A DNA stretch of 64,000 bases from Trissonchulus latispiculum (lineage: Eukaryota; Nematoda; Enoplea; Enoplida; Ironidae), in contig JASAND010018443.1 in the NCBI GenBank assembly GCA_030248195.1, forward strand, positions 1 to 64,000, read 5' to 3'. Positions 52,005-59,800 of the stretch are shown here, piece by piece. Positions within the stretch are counted from its first letter, which is position 1, and each line of letters starts with the position of its first letter. The notes under the pieces are model-generated. The model saw nothing but the letters and a program-made list of their open reading frames with translations. It had not been told where the DNA came from and made no database searches. Both the position numbers and the translations under genes were made by a program.

Positions 52005-52135
52005 AGACTAACGAAGCCGAAACTGAACAACAATTAAACTTGTTCAACTATGTAAACTGTATGTATGTCTGAAGTAAAAGCATCCGCCACTCTGTGGCTT
52101 CAGGCGGAACCTCCCAAGAGGTTTGATGATTCCGT

Positions 52136-52423
52136 TCAGTCAAGGTGAATAGCCAGCACCGTCAGCTTCCTTCTTTCAGGAAAAGAGCAAACGTCAGCAA
52201 CTGTTGACTTCTCGACCCATCCCTTAAAGAGAATATGGTAGCATTCATCCGTGATAAGCAAGTACATTTTGTCGTCATTCGTCCAGTTTTGGAACTTGAG
52301 CAGCATAAAATTTCTGATATCTGATGACTCCACAGTGCCACCATTGATTGCTGTAAGTTCCGCTTCCACACACCTCAAGTTGGCAGTGGATAAGATATAA
52401 TCTCGTTTCGTCTGATATTCCAT
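52136..52423 (-). CDS. Small unknown protein (95 aa)
   Basis: Begins at the inner edge of the left inverted repeat. The product is acidic at the C-terminal half with several Cys and alternating hydrophobic residues (FMLLKFQNW, KMYLLITDECYHILFKGW), suggesting a small beta-rich fold. It sits 37 nt downstream of the TBP-like gene on the same strand, so it is probably the last gene of the capsid-side transcription unit. No family recognised. Confidence 0.5.
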   Translation of the reverse strand: MEYQTKRDYILSTANLRCVEAELTAINGGTVESSDIRNFMLLKFQNWTNDDKMYLLITDECYHILFKGWVEKSTVADVCSFPERRKLTVLAIHLD

Positions 52424-52460
52424 CGTCAGTCAGTTTCTTGTCAGATTTTAGCGCCTTTTA

Positions 52461-52964
52461 TTACTTCTTCATGAATTCATCACATAGTTGTTGCACAGTG
52501 CAATCAGCAAGCCGTGCATGCTCTTCCGTCTTTAGTCCAGTGATGAAGTATTGGCCATTGTGAAATAGTCGTACAGTAGTTCCATTGAGTTTCCAGGTGA
52601 GCCCACTGAATAGCTCATGATCTATCATAACGTAACCGTACGGGCGCAGGTATTCATAGAGCGAATCCAAGTCCACAGCTGATTTGGCCTTGTTTGAGAA
52701 TACAAGGTTGCATACCTTATAGTTCTCCAAGCTAGCATCCATCCTTTCAGCGAGTTTATGGGCATTTTCTATCGCATCTGAGGTTGAGGATGAACCAACA
52801 CAGTTAAAAAATCCACTCTTGAATATCAGAAATGTGCAGCCATCATGCAGTATAGCCCCGCTGAATCGTTTAGGTTGATAGTAGACATCATCCAGCTTCG
52901 TCAGGGCAATTTCTTTTCCAAGCTTTCCAGTAAGCACAACGTTGACGATCGGCATTTGCAGCAC
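52461..52964 (-). CDS. TBP-fold-like protein
   Basis: The 167 residues read as two copies of the TATA-binding-protein saddle half. The first has VNVVLTGKLG, then a YYQPKRFSGAI stretch matching the TBP YNPKRFAAVI motif, then LIFKSGFFNCVGSSS matching the LIFSSGKMVCTGAKS strand pair. The second has YKVCNLVFS, ELFSGLTWKL (as in ELFPGLIYRM) and VRLFHNGQYFITGLKT (as in LIFVSGKVVLTGAK). Order and spacing match across both repeats. The start may be the ATG at 52964 or a later one at 52955; the ORF overlaps the protease gene by 64 nt. A transcription factor role at the element's promoters is inferred. I do not know of TBP-like genes as a standard Polinton component. Confidence 0.72.
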   Translation of the reverse strand: MLQMPIVNVVLTGKLGKEIALTKLDDVYYQPKRFSGAILHDGCTFLIFKSGFFNCVGSSSTSDAIENAHKLAERMDASLENYKVCNLVFSNKAKSAVDLDSLYEYLRPYGYVMIDHELFSGLTWKLNGTTVRLFHNGQYFITGLKTEEHARLADCTVQQLCDEFMKK

Positions 52965-53389
52965 TGTCCACCAGCTTCACACGTTGCTCGTATCCTATCC
53001 ACAAACTTCTTTACAACCCGGTCGTTGTCATACCTTCTCAGGTATTCCATAATAGATTCATGACTATGCCCTTGGCATCGTTTGAGTAGAAAGTAGATGC
53101 AGTATTCTCCACAAACGTTAGTATCAAAGTTCTGGAGGCAATAAGGGTTGTATTTATTAACATCGTACTTGCCAAATTCAGCAATGGGAGGCAGTCCATA
53201 ACTGTCAAAGTATTCTATATTGTTACCAACATAGAGTGCAACCCAGTGTTGGCCAGGCTGATCTGCGGGGTCGGTGTTGGCAATAAAGCAGGCAGGTGTT
53301 GACTTGATGTTTGGTAGACAATCACTGGCAAATACCCCAATGAAGTCTTTACATCGTTTCATCGTTTCTGTAATCTCTTTAGTATTCAT
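52901..53389 (-). CDS. Adenovirus-type (adenain-like) cysteine protease
   Basis: 162 residues in clan CE style. The catalytic layout is His48 in GQHWVALYV, Asp62 in EYFDSYG, the oxyanion Gln86 and Cys93 in a QxxxxxxCGEYC pattern, the same Gln-six residues-Cys spacing as adenain. In adenoviruses and Polintons this enzyme matures capsid precursor proteins. The ATG overlaps the major capsid stop codon as ATGA, implying coupled translation or strong compaction. All catalytic residues are present, so this gene looks intact. Confidence 0.9.
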   Translation of the reverse strand: MNTKEITETMKRCKDFIGVFASDCLPNIKSTPACFIANTDPADQPGQHWVALYVGNNIEYFDSYGLPPIAEFGKYDVNKYNPYCLQNFDTNVCGEYCIYFLLKRCQGHSHESIMEYLRRYDNDRVVKKFVDRIRATCEAGGQCCKCRSSTLCLLESLEKKLP

Positions 53390-54723
53390 ATCGCGTAGTC
53401 AAAGAATGGTGTTCTGTTGGCATCAATGGCAATCAAGTTATCAAATTCTCCATATATGATTATGACGATGCCTTGAGGGAAATCCGCAGCAGGCAAAGGC
53501 TCCTTCAGATTCATGCAGAGGCTCAAGTCGCCTTCTCTAATCAATTTCATAGCTCCCGTATCTACGTTATCGGCAGTTAGACTAAAGGTGAACATGGTGA
53601 ATCCTTTAATAAAGTTGTTGTAGGATATACCCATGCCTCTGTCCAAGTTGGCCATGTCGCAGTTTTCGTAGAGGTACATGTATGGAAAACTGTAATGATA
53701 AGTTTTCCAGTCCATCTTCAAGGGATACTTGGGCACATATTCGTCTCCACATTTAAGGGCAATTTCTGAGACATTGCAGTGTTCAAACTTGAAAGGGTTC
53801 TTTGTGAAAGATCCGTTGAATGCTTCAGCATCTACAAGGCTTATGACCACTCCTCGTGGTAATTGGCCACTATAAATTGAGTTTTTAATTATATGCTGAA
53901 ATCCTGCAGCTATATGTCTTGTAGCCATTTTAATCCTTCGTACAGGATATTTTGCCGTATTTGGCGTCTGCAAGATTTGTTCAATTGCTAGGGAAAGGGA
54001 CTCTTGTGGCTTTACTTTCCAGACGTACAATCTAATATCGTCTACTAATATCTTGTACTTTGTACCATTACTGATTAGACAGAAATTATCGCTGTTTCTG
54101 TGTAATTCCAGTGCTAGCTCACAATCGCTCAGCAAGTATCTTTCCTGCTTAAACAAGTCACAATGCAGTGGAGCCAGTAGTTCAACCGCGTTGTTATCTA
54201 GAAACGGTTTGGCTCTCTTTCCAGCTACTTTTGAGTCTAGTTCAAAATTGTCATCCTTGTAAAACAAACTTAGTTGTTGATGAGAGTTTTTGGCGTCCCA
54301 TCCGTAGTTTAGCAGTGTCTCCAAGTACGCTTGGTATGCATAAAGTGGGCCCGAGCTGTAAATTTCCTTGTCGCTGAGTTTAACTACAAGGCGCTCAAAT
54401 AGGGTTTTCCCAATCAAATTGATTGGAGCAACGGGAAAGTAGTCCGCGTCTACAGTTTCATCAGCTGCTGCCGTCTGAGTCACAGCTGCGCCAGCATCCG
54501 TTACCACTCTGAGTTTAATGTAAAGGTAGTTTTTGTTGAGATCTAACGTGTACGCGTCTCTTGGGACGAATATCCTGTATGGACCAGAATTGGTTACAGG
54601 ATGTTGGGGGTAATATTCTGACCAGTATCCTTTCTCAATGGCCACCTGAGTGGGTGGGACTGAGAATAAGTCCAGTTCACTCTTGAAACCGGGAACAGAA
54701 TTTGCGTCAAGTCGCTTAGTCAT
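53386..54723 (-). CDS. Polinton major capsid protein (double jelly-roll), candidate
   Basis: An uninterrupted 445-residue frame. The N-terminal ELDLFSVPPTQVAIEKG and following WSEYYP...GPYRIFVP segment are typical of the conserved Polinton protein assigned as the double-jelly-roll major capsid protein. The remainder is rich in short beta-prone stretches and ends before the TGA at 53386, which overlaps the protease ATG. It is the longest intact gene in the element. Assignment rests on the N-terminal signature and its position beside protease. Confidence 0.82.
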   Translation of the reverse strand: MTKRLDANSVPGFKSELDLFSVPPTQVAIEKGYWSEYYPQHPVTNSGPYRIFVPRDAYTLDLNKNYLYIKLRVVTDAGAAVTQTAAADETVDADYFPVAPINLIGKTLFERLVVKLSDKEIYSSGPLYAYQAYLETLLNYGWDAKNSHQQLSLFYKDDNFELDSKVAGKRAKPFLDNNAVELLAPLHCDLFKQERYLLSDCELALELHRNSDNFCLISNGTKYKILVDDIRLYVWKVKPQESLSLAIEQILQTPNTAKYPVRRIKMATRHIAAGFQHIIKNSIYSGQLPRGVVISLVDAEAFNGSFTKNPFKFEHCNVSEIALKCGDEYVPKYPLKMDWKTYHYSFPYMYLYENCDMANLDRGMGISYNNFIKGFTMFTFSLTADNVDTGAMKLIREGDLSLCMNLKEPLPAADFPQGIVIIIYGEFDNLIAIDANRTPFFDYAI

Positions 54724-55130
54724 AGTCTAAAACATAGGTTAACACGGGGGCGGGTATGGGGGGTCCAAGCCCCCCCAATCCGGGCAAGGTACAAGCCCTA
54801 TCGCCGCCAGGGTCAAGGGGTAAGGAAAAATTGGGCAAGGGGCAAGCAGAAATGGCCGGAAAAAATAGGTGTTCGCACCAAAATTCCAAAAAATTTCCGG
54901 CTTCGCCGGAATTTTTTACTAAAATTTCCTATTTTTTCAAAAAAATCGATCAAAATTTTGAGATTTTTTCTAAAAATTGGCAATTTTCTTCACTTCCTTT
55001 AAAAATTTTGAGTTTATATTACTATTAGCGTTAATTTATGCTTGTGGTACAAGCCCCCCTCGAAAATTTCGGTTCAAGGTACAAGCCCCCTCAGAATTTT
55101 CTTGGGACAAGCCCCCCCCAGGATCCGACC
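54724..55130. other. Non-coding gap in the Polinton with GGTACAAGCCCCC repeats
   Basis: The 0.4-kb gap between the pVI/pX-like gene and the major capsid gene contains several ACAAGCCCC(C) words and AT-rich runs. It is upstream of the capsid start, so the promoter may lie here. No ORF is credible. Confidence 0.5.
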
Positions 55131-55550
55131 CTATATTAATGTATGGTCTAAAATGTCTCTTTTTCGACGCTTAGCTTTTCTTTTGCCTATTGGTTTTATG
55201 TTATTGGCGCGCTTTCTTGATCCGAGGCCTTTTCCTTCCTGTAAGTCCTTACCCGTGGTTTCCAAGACTCGACCTACGGCTTGTTTTGAGTGTCGTTTAA
55301 ACGACGTCCCAATGTCTTCGCCTCTATTCATATAGTCTCTCGCGACCTCTGAGCCTGTCCGTAGTGCTTCTTTGCCCACTTCAGCACCTATTTTCCGTAC
55401 TGTCGGCCATATAGCTCTGAAGATGCCACCAAGTACTTCACCGAATCCACCACCACGCTGATAGGGCACATCTTTGTAAAATGCTCCACCTGTTTGAAGC
55501 AAACTATGCTCCCAGGTTTTCACACTTTCGGGGTAATATGGAGTTCTCAT
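55131..55550 (-). CDS. pVI/pX-like basic virion protein
   Basis: 139 residues with a glycine-rich turn followed by an amphipathic helix (RGGGFGEVLGGIFRAIW), a helical middle (GKEALRTGSEVARDYM) and a very basic tail (KRKAKRRKRD). This is the layout of adenovirus-like pVI/pX proteins found in Polintons, which bind DNA and membranes and carry protease sites. The start codon overlaps the minor-capsid stop as ATGA. Intact. Confidence 0.75.
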   Translation of the reverse strand: MRTPYYPESVKTWEHSLLQTGGAFYKDVPYQRGGGFGEVLGGIFRAIWPTVRKIGAEVGKEALRTGSEVARDYMNRGEDIGTSFKRHSKQAVGRVLETTGKDLQEGKGLGSRKRANNIKPIGKRKAKRRKRDILDHTLI

Positions 55551-56380
55551 AATTGCTGTCTTCTAAAGTGCAGTTTTGCAAACACTCTTCCATAATTGAA
55601 TGCAATGTGTCTAGCATTATCGTCGTTTATATTGATTTCGATTGTGTCAAACTCCTTTTTGAGTACTGGAACGTAGTGCGGGTTGTTGTATATCTTATCT
55701 ATAATTTCTCCGTGTTCGCCTTCAACGTGAACGACTCTCAGAATGGGCGCAGTTGTATTTCCGACGATTTGGGGTGCTACAATGTCACAGTAGACGTACA
55801 TGGAATAGAATCCAGCCCTCATACCGGGTTCCCCAGTTGCAATAATCTTGTGTTTTGTAACGACGCTTGATGTTAGGGAATCCCAGTCGTCAATATCTTC
55901 TCTTTCCTCAGTAGGCGGCTGAAAATCTAGCAGTCTTTCGTTGAAACCCAGCATATACGCCAACTTTTCGTTAAACCTGATACTGAAAAGTTTGGGTGCT
56001 CAAGATTATCTGGGTTTTCAAACACTTTAAACACTACACGATGTAGGCCTTTGTCAAAGTATAACTTGCACTCATACACTTCACCGGTCTCATTTTTCAT
56101 ATACTGAATGCTCTTGTTTATGCCTTCGCATAAATCTTCCACTGTTGCGTAATGTCTTGCAGGAAGAGCTTTAGCCTTTGAGCTGTCATCAGAAATGAAT
56201 ACTCGCTATAGCGTCAACTTTTCTGCCTAGATTAGCCCATGTCACGGGATAGATAAACTCAACAAGAGCAATTTCCCATTGCCCGTCCAGATCTATACGG
56301 TGTGGTAGCTTTACGCTAAAACTGCTTAAAGTGTTAAAGTTGTTTGTATTACTAGGTAGATGAAGGTAAAAATCCGTCAT
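55547..56380 (-). pseudogene. Penton-like minor capsid protein, two frameshifts
   Basis: The start FYLHLPSNTNNFNTLSSF plus the downstream WEIALVEFIYPVTW matches the N-terminus of the single-jelly-roll minor capsid (penton homologue) of Polintons. The ATG at 56380 is preferred over 56410 because conservation begins there. The frame breaks near 56190 and again near 55975, dividing the gene into three ORFs (56189-56380, 55927-56142, 55547-55963) in an a-b-a frame order. Each piece remains open, so the breaks are few and recent or are assembly indels. The last piece ends ATGA-overlapped with the pVI/pX-like gene. Confidence 0.8.
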
Positions 56381-56740
56381 TTTCGTTAATCCAGCTGTTA
56401 AATTTGTCATGGTATCCTAACCACTTGACCAGATATTGCTTATGTTTGCCTCTTCCTCCAGTTTTTATGATCTTTTCGATCCAATACGTCTCTGGTTCAG
56501 TTATTGCCTGAAGCTCCTCCTCATAGAAACCACCATCAATTGGTTCCCCTTGCATGTCACTTAGTTTGTACATTGGAGGTTGGCCTGGAGAAGGTTTGGT
56601 AATTTTAAACAGTTCTTCTGACCAATTTGGGAGATATCCCTTTTCAAAATGCCTTTTGATCGGCTAATTCTCACAATATCTCCTTCACTAAATGTCGGAG
56701 CCCTAAATGGTACTATTTTACCATATAGGTCTTGAAGACC
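56352..56740 (-). pseudogene. Integrase C-terminal remnant with chromodomain
   Basis: The 73-residue frame 56352-56573 carries a chromodomain-type segment: TYWIEKIIKT, then KQYLVKWLGYHDKFNSWI, as at the C-terminus of Polinton retroviral-type integrases. Upstream sequence to about 56740 encodes the SH3-like region (VPFRAP...GDIVRISR) in another frame, separated by a shift near 56650. The HHCC and DDE core are absent, so the element cannot supply its own integrase. Confidence 0.82.
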
Positions 56741-57010
56741 TTATACTGGTTTTGTGGATCCGAAAATTCTTCTGAGAACGTTGATATGTTTTCTCAGACG
56801 ATGCTTTTCTTCGTCGCTAAGCGGTACGTTACCCGCTAGTACGTTTTCCACACAGTCACAAATGACTCCAATGAGCTGATTGTCTGCTGTCTTGAGTATA
56901 GCTTTACGTTGTTTTGGGTTACACTTGCATAGAACACTCAAATAGTCTGCGTTCTTTTCAAATCGTTGAGCCATATCGCTGATGATACATGAATCGGGAA
57001 TAGCTTTCAT
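56741..57010 (-). CDS. Conserved small Polinton protein of unknown function (89 aa)
   Basis: A helical protein with KCNPKQRKAILKTADNQL, then CDCVENVLAGNVPLSDEEKH and LRKHINVLRRIF. Small proteins with this NVL-x-GNVPL pattern recur next to Polinton genes, to my recollection, without a proven role. It lies between the ATPase and integrase remnants and is uninterrupted. Confidence 0.65.
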   Translation of the reverse strand: MKAIPDSCIISDMAQRFEKNADYLSVLCKCNPKQRKAILKTADNQLIGVICDCVENVLAGNVPLSDEEKHRLRKHINVLRRIFGSTKPV

Positions 57011-57048
57011 GTCTTTCTTACGGTTAATATTGTTTACACCGCATGTAT

Positions 57049-57625
57049 TTATGTCTTCTTTAGTGTGTACACCCCATTAAGTTCATCTGGAAATATGTTT
57101 GTTCGCAGTCGAAATTCTTCTGGCGTTGCTTGATCCAGATCAATCAGCAGGTATCCATGAGGCTTACTTGTGGAATGATTGAAGGCTTGCATGAAGCCAT
57201 TTACTTGACCAGGGTACATTTGCTTGGCGAGATTCAGTGGAGTTAGCTTGTCGGCAGGATTCTTCATTAGTACAATGTACTGAGCATTTATCCTGCTTGT
57301 CCTCCTTCAAAGAATATGTCTTGAGTGATATGTATTACGCTGCAGGACCAGTGATGGCACCCACGCGTATGTGCTTGTTACGTTTCAGTTCTTCTAAATT
57401 TGGTAGTCCCTTTTCAAAGGTAACATAGGGAAGATTTTCATAGGCTTCTTGCAATTCGGTGTAACACCACAAAATCCGATCTGGTTGGGGTTGGATCATT
57501 TGATCCGCATGCTGTAATAGCTTTGAAACGAATGTAGTCTTTCCAGCTTTAGTTGACGCTGCAACTATGCAGGTAAATGGATGCTGTAGCATCAAAAAAG
57601 GAGTTGGTATAAATGCCATTTTCAT
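57049..57625 (-). pseudogene. Packaging ATPase (FtsK/HerA, A32-like), Walker B region deleted
   Basis: The N-terminal piece 57335-57625 has PFTCIVAASTKAGKT, a Walker A (A-x4-GKT), then PDRILWCYTE and GLPNLEELK, all typical of the Polinton ATPase. The next piece (57049-57267) has NPADKLTPLNLAKQMYPG and LLIDLDQATPEEFRLRTNIF of the C-terminal part. Between them the hydrophobic Walker B segment is missing and the frame shifts more than once (57260-57335). The enzyme, which translocates DNA into capsids, should be inactive. Confidence 0.85.
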
Positions 57626-57696
57626 CGTGTTTGATGATTGGCGGAAACGTTGTTTTTATTGTTTACAACGTTCACGATTACACAAAAGTTCATCAA

Positions 57697-58401
57697 TTAG
57701 CAGGTTCTGGCTTCTTCTCTAATCTTCATCCACATCTTGCCAAGAACGTTGTCACCACGCCATTTTTTTGGGTTTATGGCAAGGCGATCATCCGCATCCA
57801 GACCAATACCACTATAATTGTCTATTGATCCTGTAGCAGCCGCAATTATCCCATCACCAGTGTCCATCAGTAGCCGCTCAATATCAGCATTTTGCCGCAC
57901 CTTTTCCCTGACGCCAATTTCCACAACCGAAGCACGCATCCTCTCCCAATCTTCATCGTTCTCTGTTGGCAGAGTTGTTCCAATATGAATTGCTTCCTCA
58001 GGCGTCCAGGCTTGTACAATTCGATTGAACTTGTCGAACTCTCCAAGCCATCTTGCCTTTTCTGCCACGTAGAATTGCATGACACTCCTGAAGGGCACTC
58101 CATATACGATAAAGTTGGCCTTGTAGTAGTTGGAAAAGGGATGATTCAGGTTTGTAAATAGCAGCAAATCATCTCCGCGTCTCGTTTTCGTCTTCACGTA
58201 GCCTTCCGTTCTCGTCTGTCGCCTCTTTCTCCCTTCGTTCTTGTGATGTTGGTCTTTGTGCCATCGCAGATATCTCATTGTGTTGATGACTTGGCCACAG
58301 CATTGACGAAGGTGGCCATCTCGCATGTGCCTTCGCTTCTCCTTCAGGTCCGGGAAGGTAAGGTTGCATGTCTTGCAAATAGTTGCCATGTTGTAGAGCA
58401 A
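57697..58401 (-). CDS. Zinc-finger/NADAR-domain protein
   Basis: 234 residues. Two Cys-His fingers at residues 9-30 (CKTCNLTFPDLKEKRRHMRDGH) and about 34-53, a basic linker, then a NADAR (YbiA-like) domain at about 79-233. NADAR hallmarks are HPFSNYY, TPEEAIHIGTTLP, the DW near residue 151, MDTGDGIIAA, and the GDNVLGKMWMKIRE end. Several family members remove ADP-ribose from DNA/RNA guanine or cleave riboflavin intermediates. Here the usual SxEHxYQ segment reads SVMQFYVAEK, so key E/H residues appear replaced. Another finger (CTYCGKDYVNLKSLNNHIALQH) is open in a shifted frame upstream to 58480, suggesting an N-terminal shift. Confidence 0.78.
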   Translation of the reverse strand: MLYNMATICKTCNLTFPDLKEKRRHMRDGHLRQCCGQVINTMRYLRWHKDQHHKNEGRKRRQTRTEGYVKTKTRRGDDLLLFTNLNHPFSNYYKANFIVYGVPFRSVMQFYVAEKARWLGEFDKFNRIVQAWTPEEAIHIGTTLPTENDEDWERMRASVVEIGVREKVRQNADIERLLMDTGDGIIAAATGSIDNYSGIGLDADDRLAINPKKWRGDNVLGKMWMKIREEARTC

Positions 58402-58480
58402 TGTGATTGTTGAGTGATTTCAAGTTAACGTAATCCTTTCCACAGTAGGTGCAAAACCTTAATTGTCTTGCTGTCATCAT
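58402..58480 (-). pseudogene. Extra N-terminal zinc finger of the NADAR gene, out of frame
   Basis: The ATG at 58480 (MMTARQLRFCTYCGK) opens one C2H2 finger whose reading frame differs by one from the NADAR frame. Either the gene once started here and has since shifted, or the shorter start at 58401/58389 is used. Confidence 0.55.
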
Positions 58481-58548
58481 AAAAATAATCAGTTTACTAG
58501 TTCCTTTTATTAATTTCGGTCATCAATCCCTTTTATTAACTTTGGTTG

Positions 58549-58944
58549 TCATAGCTCATATATTCTGAGCATGTCTTCTCTTGTAATGTACATCTTCCCT
58601 ACTTTAGCAAACATTATTTGTTTGTCATCTGCCATACAGAGTTGCATACTGTACTGCTCCGCCTTATATGGGCAAAGAAGGCTGGGATTTTCGCTGATTT
58701 TACAGTTTTGGTTGAAACACTTGTGCATAAATTGCTGCATTTTGTGCAACTGCTTTTCGCTGAGGGTCTCCTTCAGATTATTCTGAACTAGCTCAGTTTT
58801 TCTATCTGGTAGTAAGCTAATAGTGATAGGATAAAATGTATCATTTCGGTGTGCTGGAAGAGTTACATTCAAAGTGAATATGCTAATACTAGTGACAGTG
58901 ATAGTCACCACTAATGTAATAAGTAGAAGTCGTTTTAGTTCCAT
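58549..58944 (-). CDS. Small type II membrane protein, unknown
   Basis: From the ATG at 58944 (MELKRLLLITLVVTITVTSI) the protein has a single N-terminal membrane anchor and an ectodomain of about 100 residues with five Cys and an N-D-T glycosylation site. An upstream ATG at 59028 would overlap the opposite-strand Bcl-2-like gene, so the later start is preferred. It could be an envelope-like or host-modulating surface protein; no family recognised. Confidence 0.55.
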   Translation of the reverse strand: MELKRLLLITLVVTITVTSISIFTLNVTLPAHRNDTFYPITISLLPDRKTELVQNNLKETLSEKQLHKMQQFMHKCFNQNCKISENPSLLCPYKAEQYSMQLCMADDKQIMFAKVGKMYITREDMLRIYEL

Positions 58945-58992
58945 TCTTAACAATAAATATCTACATATATACTCAATACCTCCCATCCTTTT
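58945..58992. promoter_or_regulatory. Divergent start region between membrane-protein and Bcl-2-like genes
   Basis: 48 bp separate the two head-to-head ATGs. Includes TATATACTC-like sequence. A shared bidirectional promoter is inferred only from layout. Confidence 0.3.
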
Positions 58993-59310
58993 ATGATTAT
59001 CATGGAGCATGTACTCCGCTTTGTCCAAAGCTGCAGCATATCACCCAATCAGGAACTAGTGCAAATGGCAAGACAAGCCCGGCCATGTCTTGATTCGCTG
59101 ATGAAGATTGCAGATTACCTATTTAGCGACGGAATAAATGTGATACCTCGAGTGTTCGCATTTGTCGCCTTCGCAAAAGCTCTTACAGCAGAGTACAAAC
59201 TGAACCATCACGTAACTGATCTATGGTGTGCAGTAGCAATATACAATCACTGCGGTTGGAGATGGTTGCGCAATCATGATTGCCTAATCAAGGCTATGAT
59301 TACGCTGTAA
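58993..59310 (+). CDS. Bcl-2-like apoptosis regulator, candidate
   Basis: 105 residues. The stretch at about 43-62 (LFSDGINVIPRVFAFVAFAK) fits the Bcl-2 BH1 pattern LFxDGxNWGRxxAFxxFxxxL. Residues about 87-103 (HCGWRWLRNHDCLIKAM) fit the region around BH2. The N-terminal 40 residues are helical, consistent with the first helices. The usual BH1 Trp-Gly-Arg is Ile-Pro-Arg here. Cellular Bcl-2 proteins control mitochondrial permeabilisation, and viral versions delay cell death. It is one of only two interior genes on the plus strand. No C-terminal anchor. Length is short for Bcl-2 but acceptable for viral forms. Confidence 0.65.
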   Translation: MIIMEHVLRFVQSCSISPNQELVQMARQARPCLDSLMKIADYLFSDGINVIPRVFAFVAFAKALTAEYKLNHHVTDLWCAVAIYNHCGWRWLRNHDCLIKAMITL

Positions 59311-59387
59311 ATACAGACGAAATTAATAAAAGGAACCGCTGAACAACATCTAAGCATCAGCAACCACTCAACCAACCCACAACAAAC

Positions 59388-59696
59388 ATGATTGAACCAT
59401 ACGAACATAACGAGCCAAACTTTGGCTTGAAATGGATACAAATTGACGACCGTGTGCCCATGGACAGTGAGACTTGGATCACTCGGATTAGCAATCTCTT
59501 GAGAGGCAAACGTAAAGTCTCTATGATTGTCAACAATGGTACTGGAACTTTGGTCCCCATTGCACTTACGGATGTGGAACGCTTCCCGAAACAGACTGTG
59601 GCCCACATTCTTCATAAGAAGACAGCCATTGTTCCACTTGTTCTACGTGCCTCTGTCAGAAGATACTGCGGACGGAGTCGAGTCGGACTAGACTGA
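59388..59696 (+). CDS. Unknown small protein (102 aa)
   Basis: Lies 77 nt after the Bcl-2-like gene and ends at the inner edge of the right inverted repeat. N-terminus is acidic (MIEPYEHNEPNFGLKWIQID) and the C-terminus basic (VRRYCGRSRVGLD), with a mixed beta/alpha pattern in between. No family recognised. Confidence 0.5.
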   Translation: MIEPYEHNEPNFGLKWIQIDDRVPMDSETWITRISNLLRGKRKVSMIVNNGTGTLVPIALTDVERFPKQTVAHILHKKTAIVPLVLRASVRRYCGRSRVGLD

Positions 59697-59800
59697 TTGA
59701 TGGAATGACGAAACCTCTCCGGAGGTTCCGCCTGAAGCCACAGTGTGGCGGATGGCTTTATTTCAGGTAAAAAAGCATTTATACATACAGAATAACTTGT

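Larger units (their letters stand above)
49277..52135. repeat. Left terminal inverted repeat of the Polinton (~2.86 kb)
   Basis: Pairs, with gaps, with 59700-62521. Order from the end inward: terminal 36-bp minisatellite, ~148-bp repeats, CARD gene (reading outward), zinc-finger gene (reading inward), and a conserved inner edge at 52090-52135 (CATCCGCCAC...GCTTCAGGCGGAACC). Copies differ in repeat number and in small indels. Confidence 0.88.
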
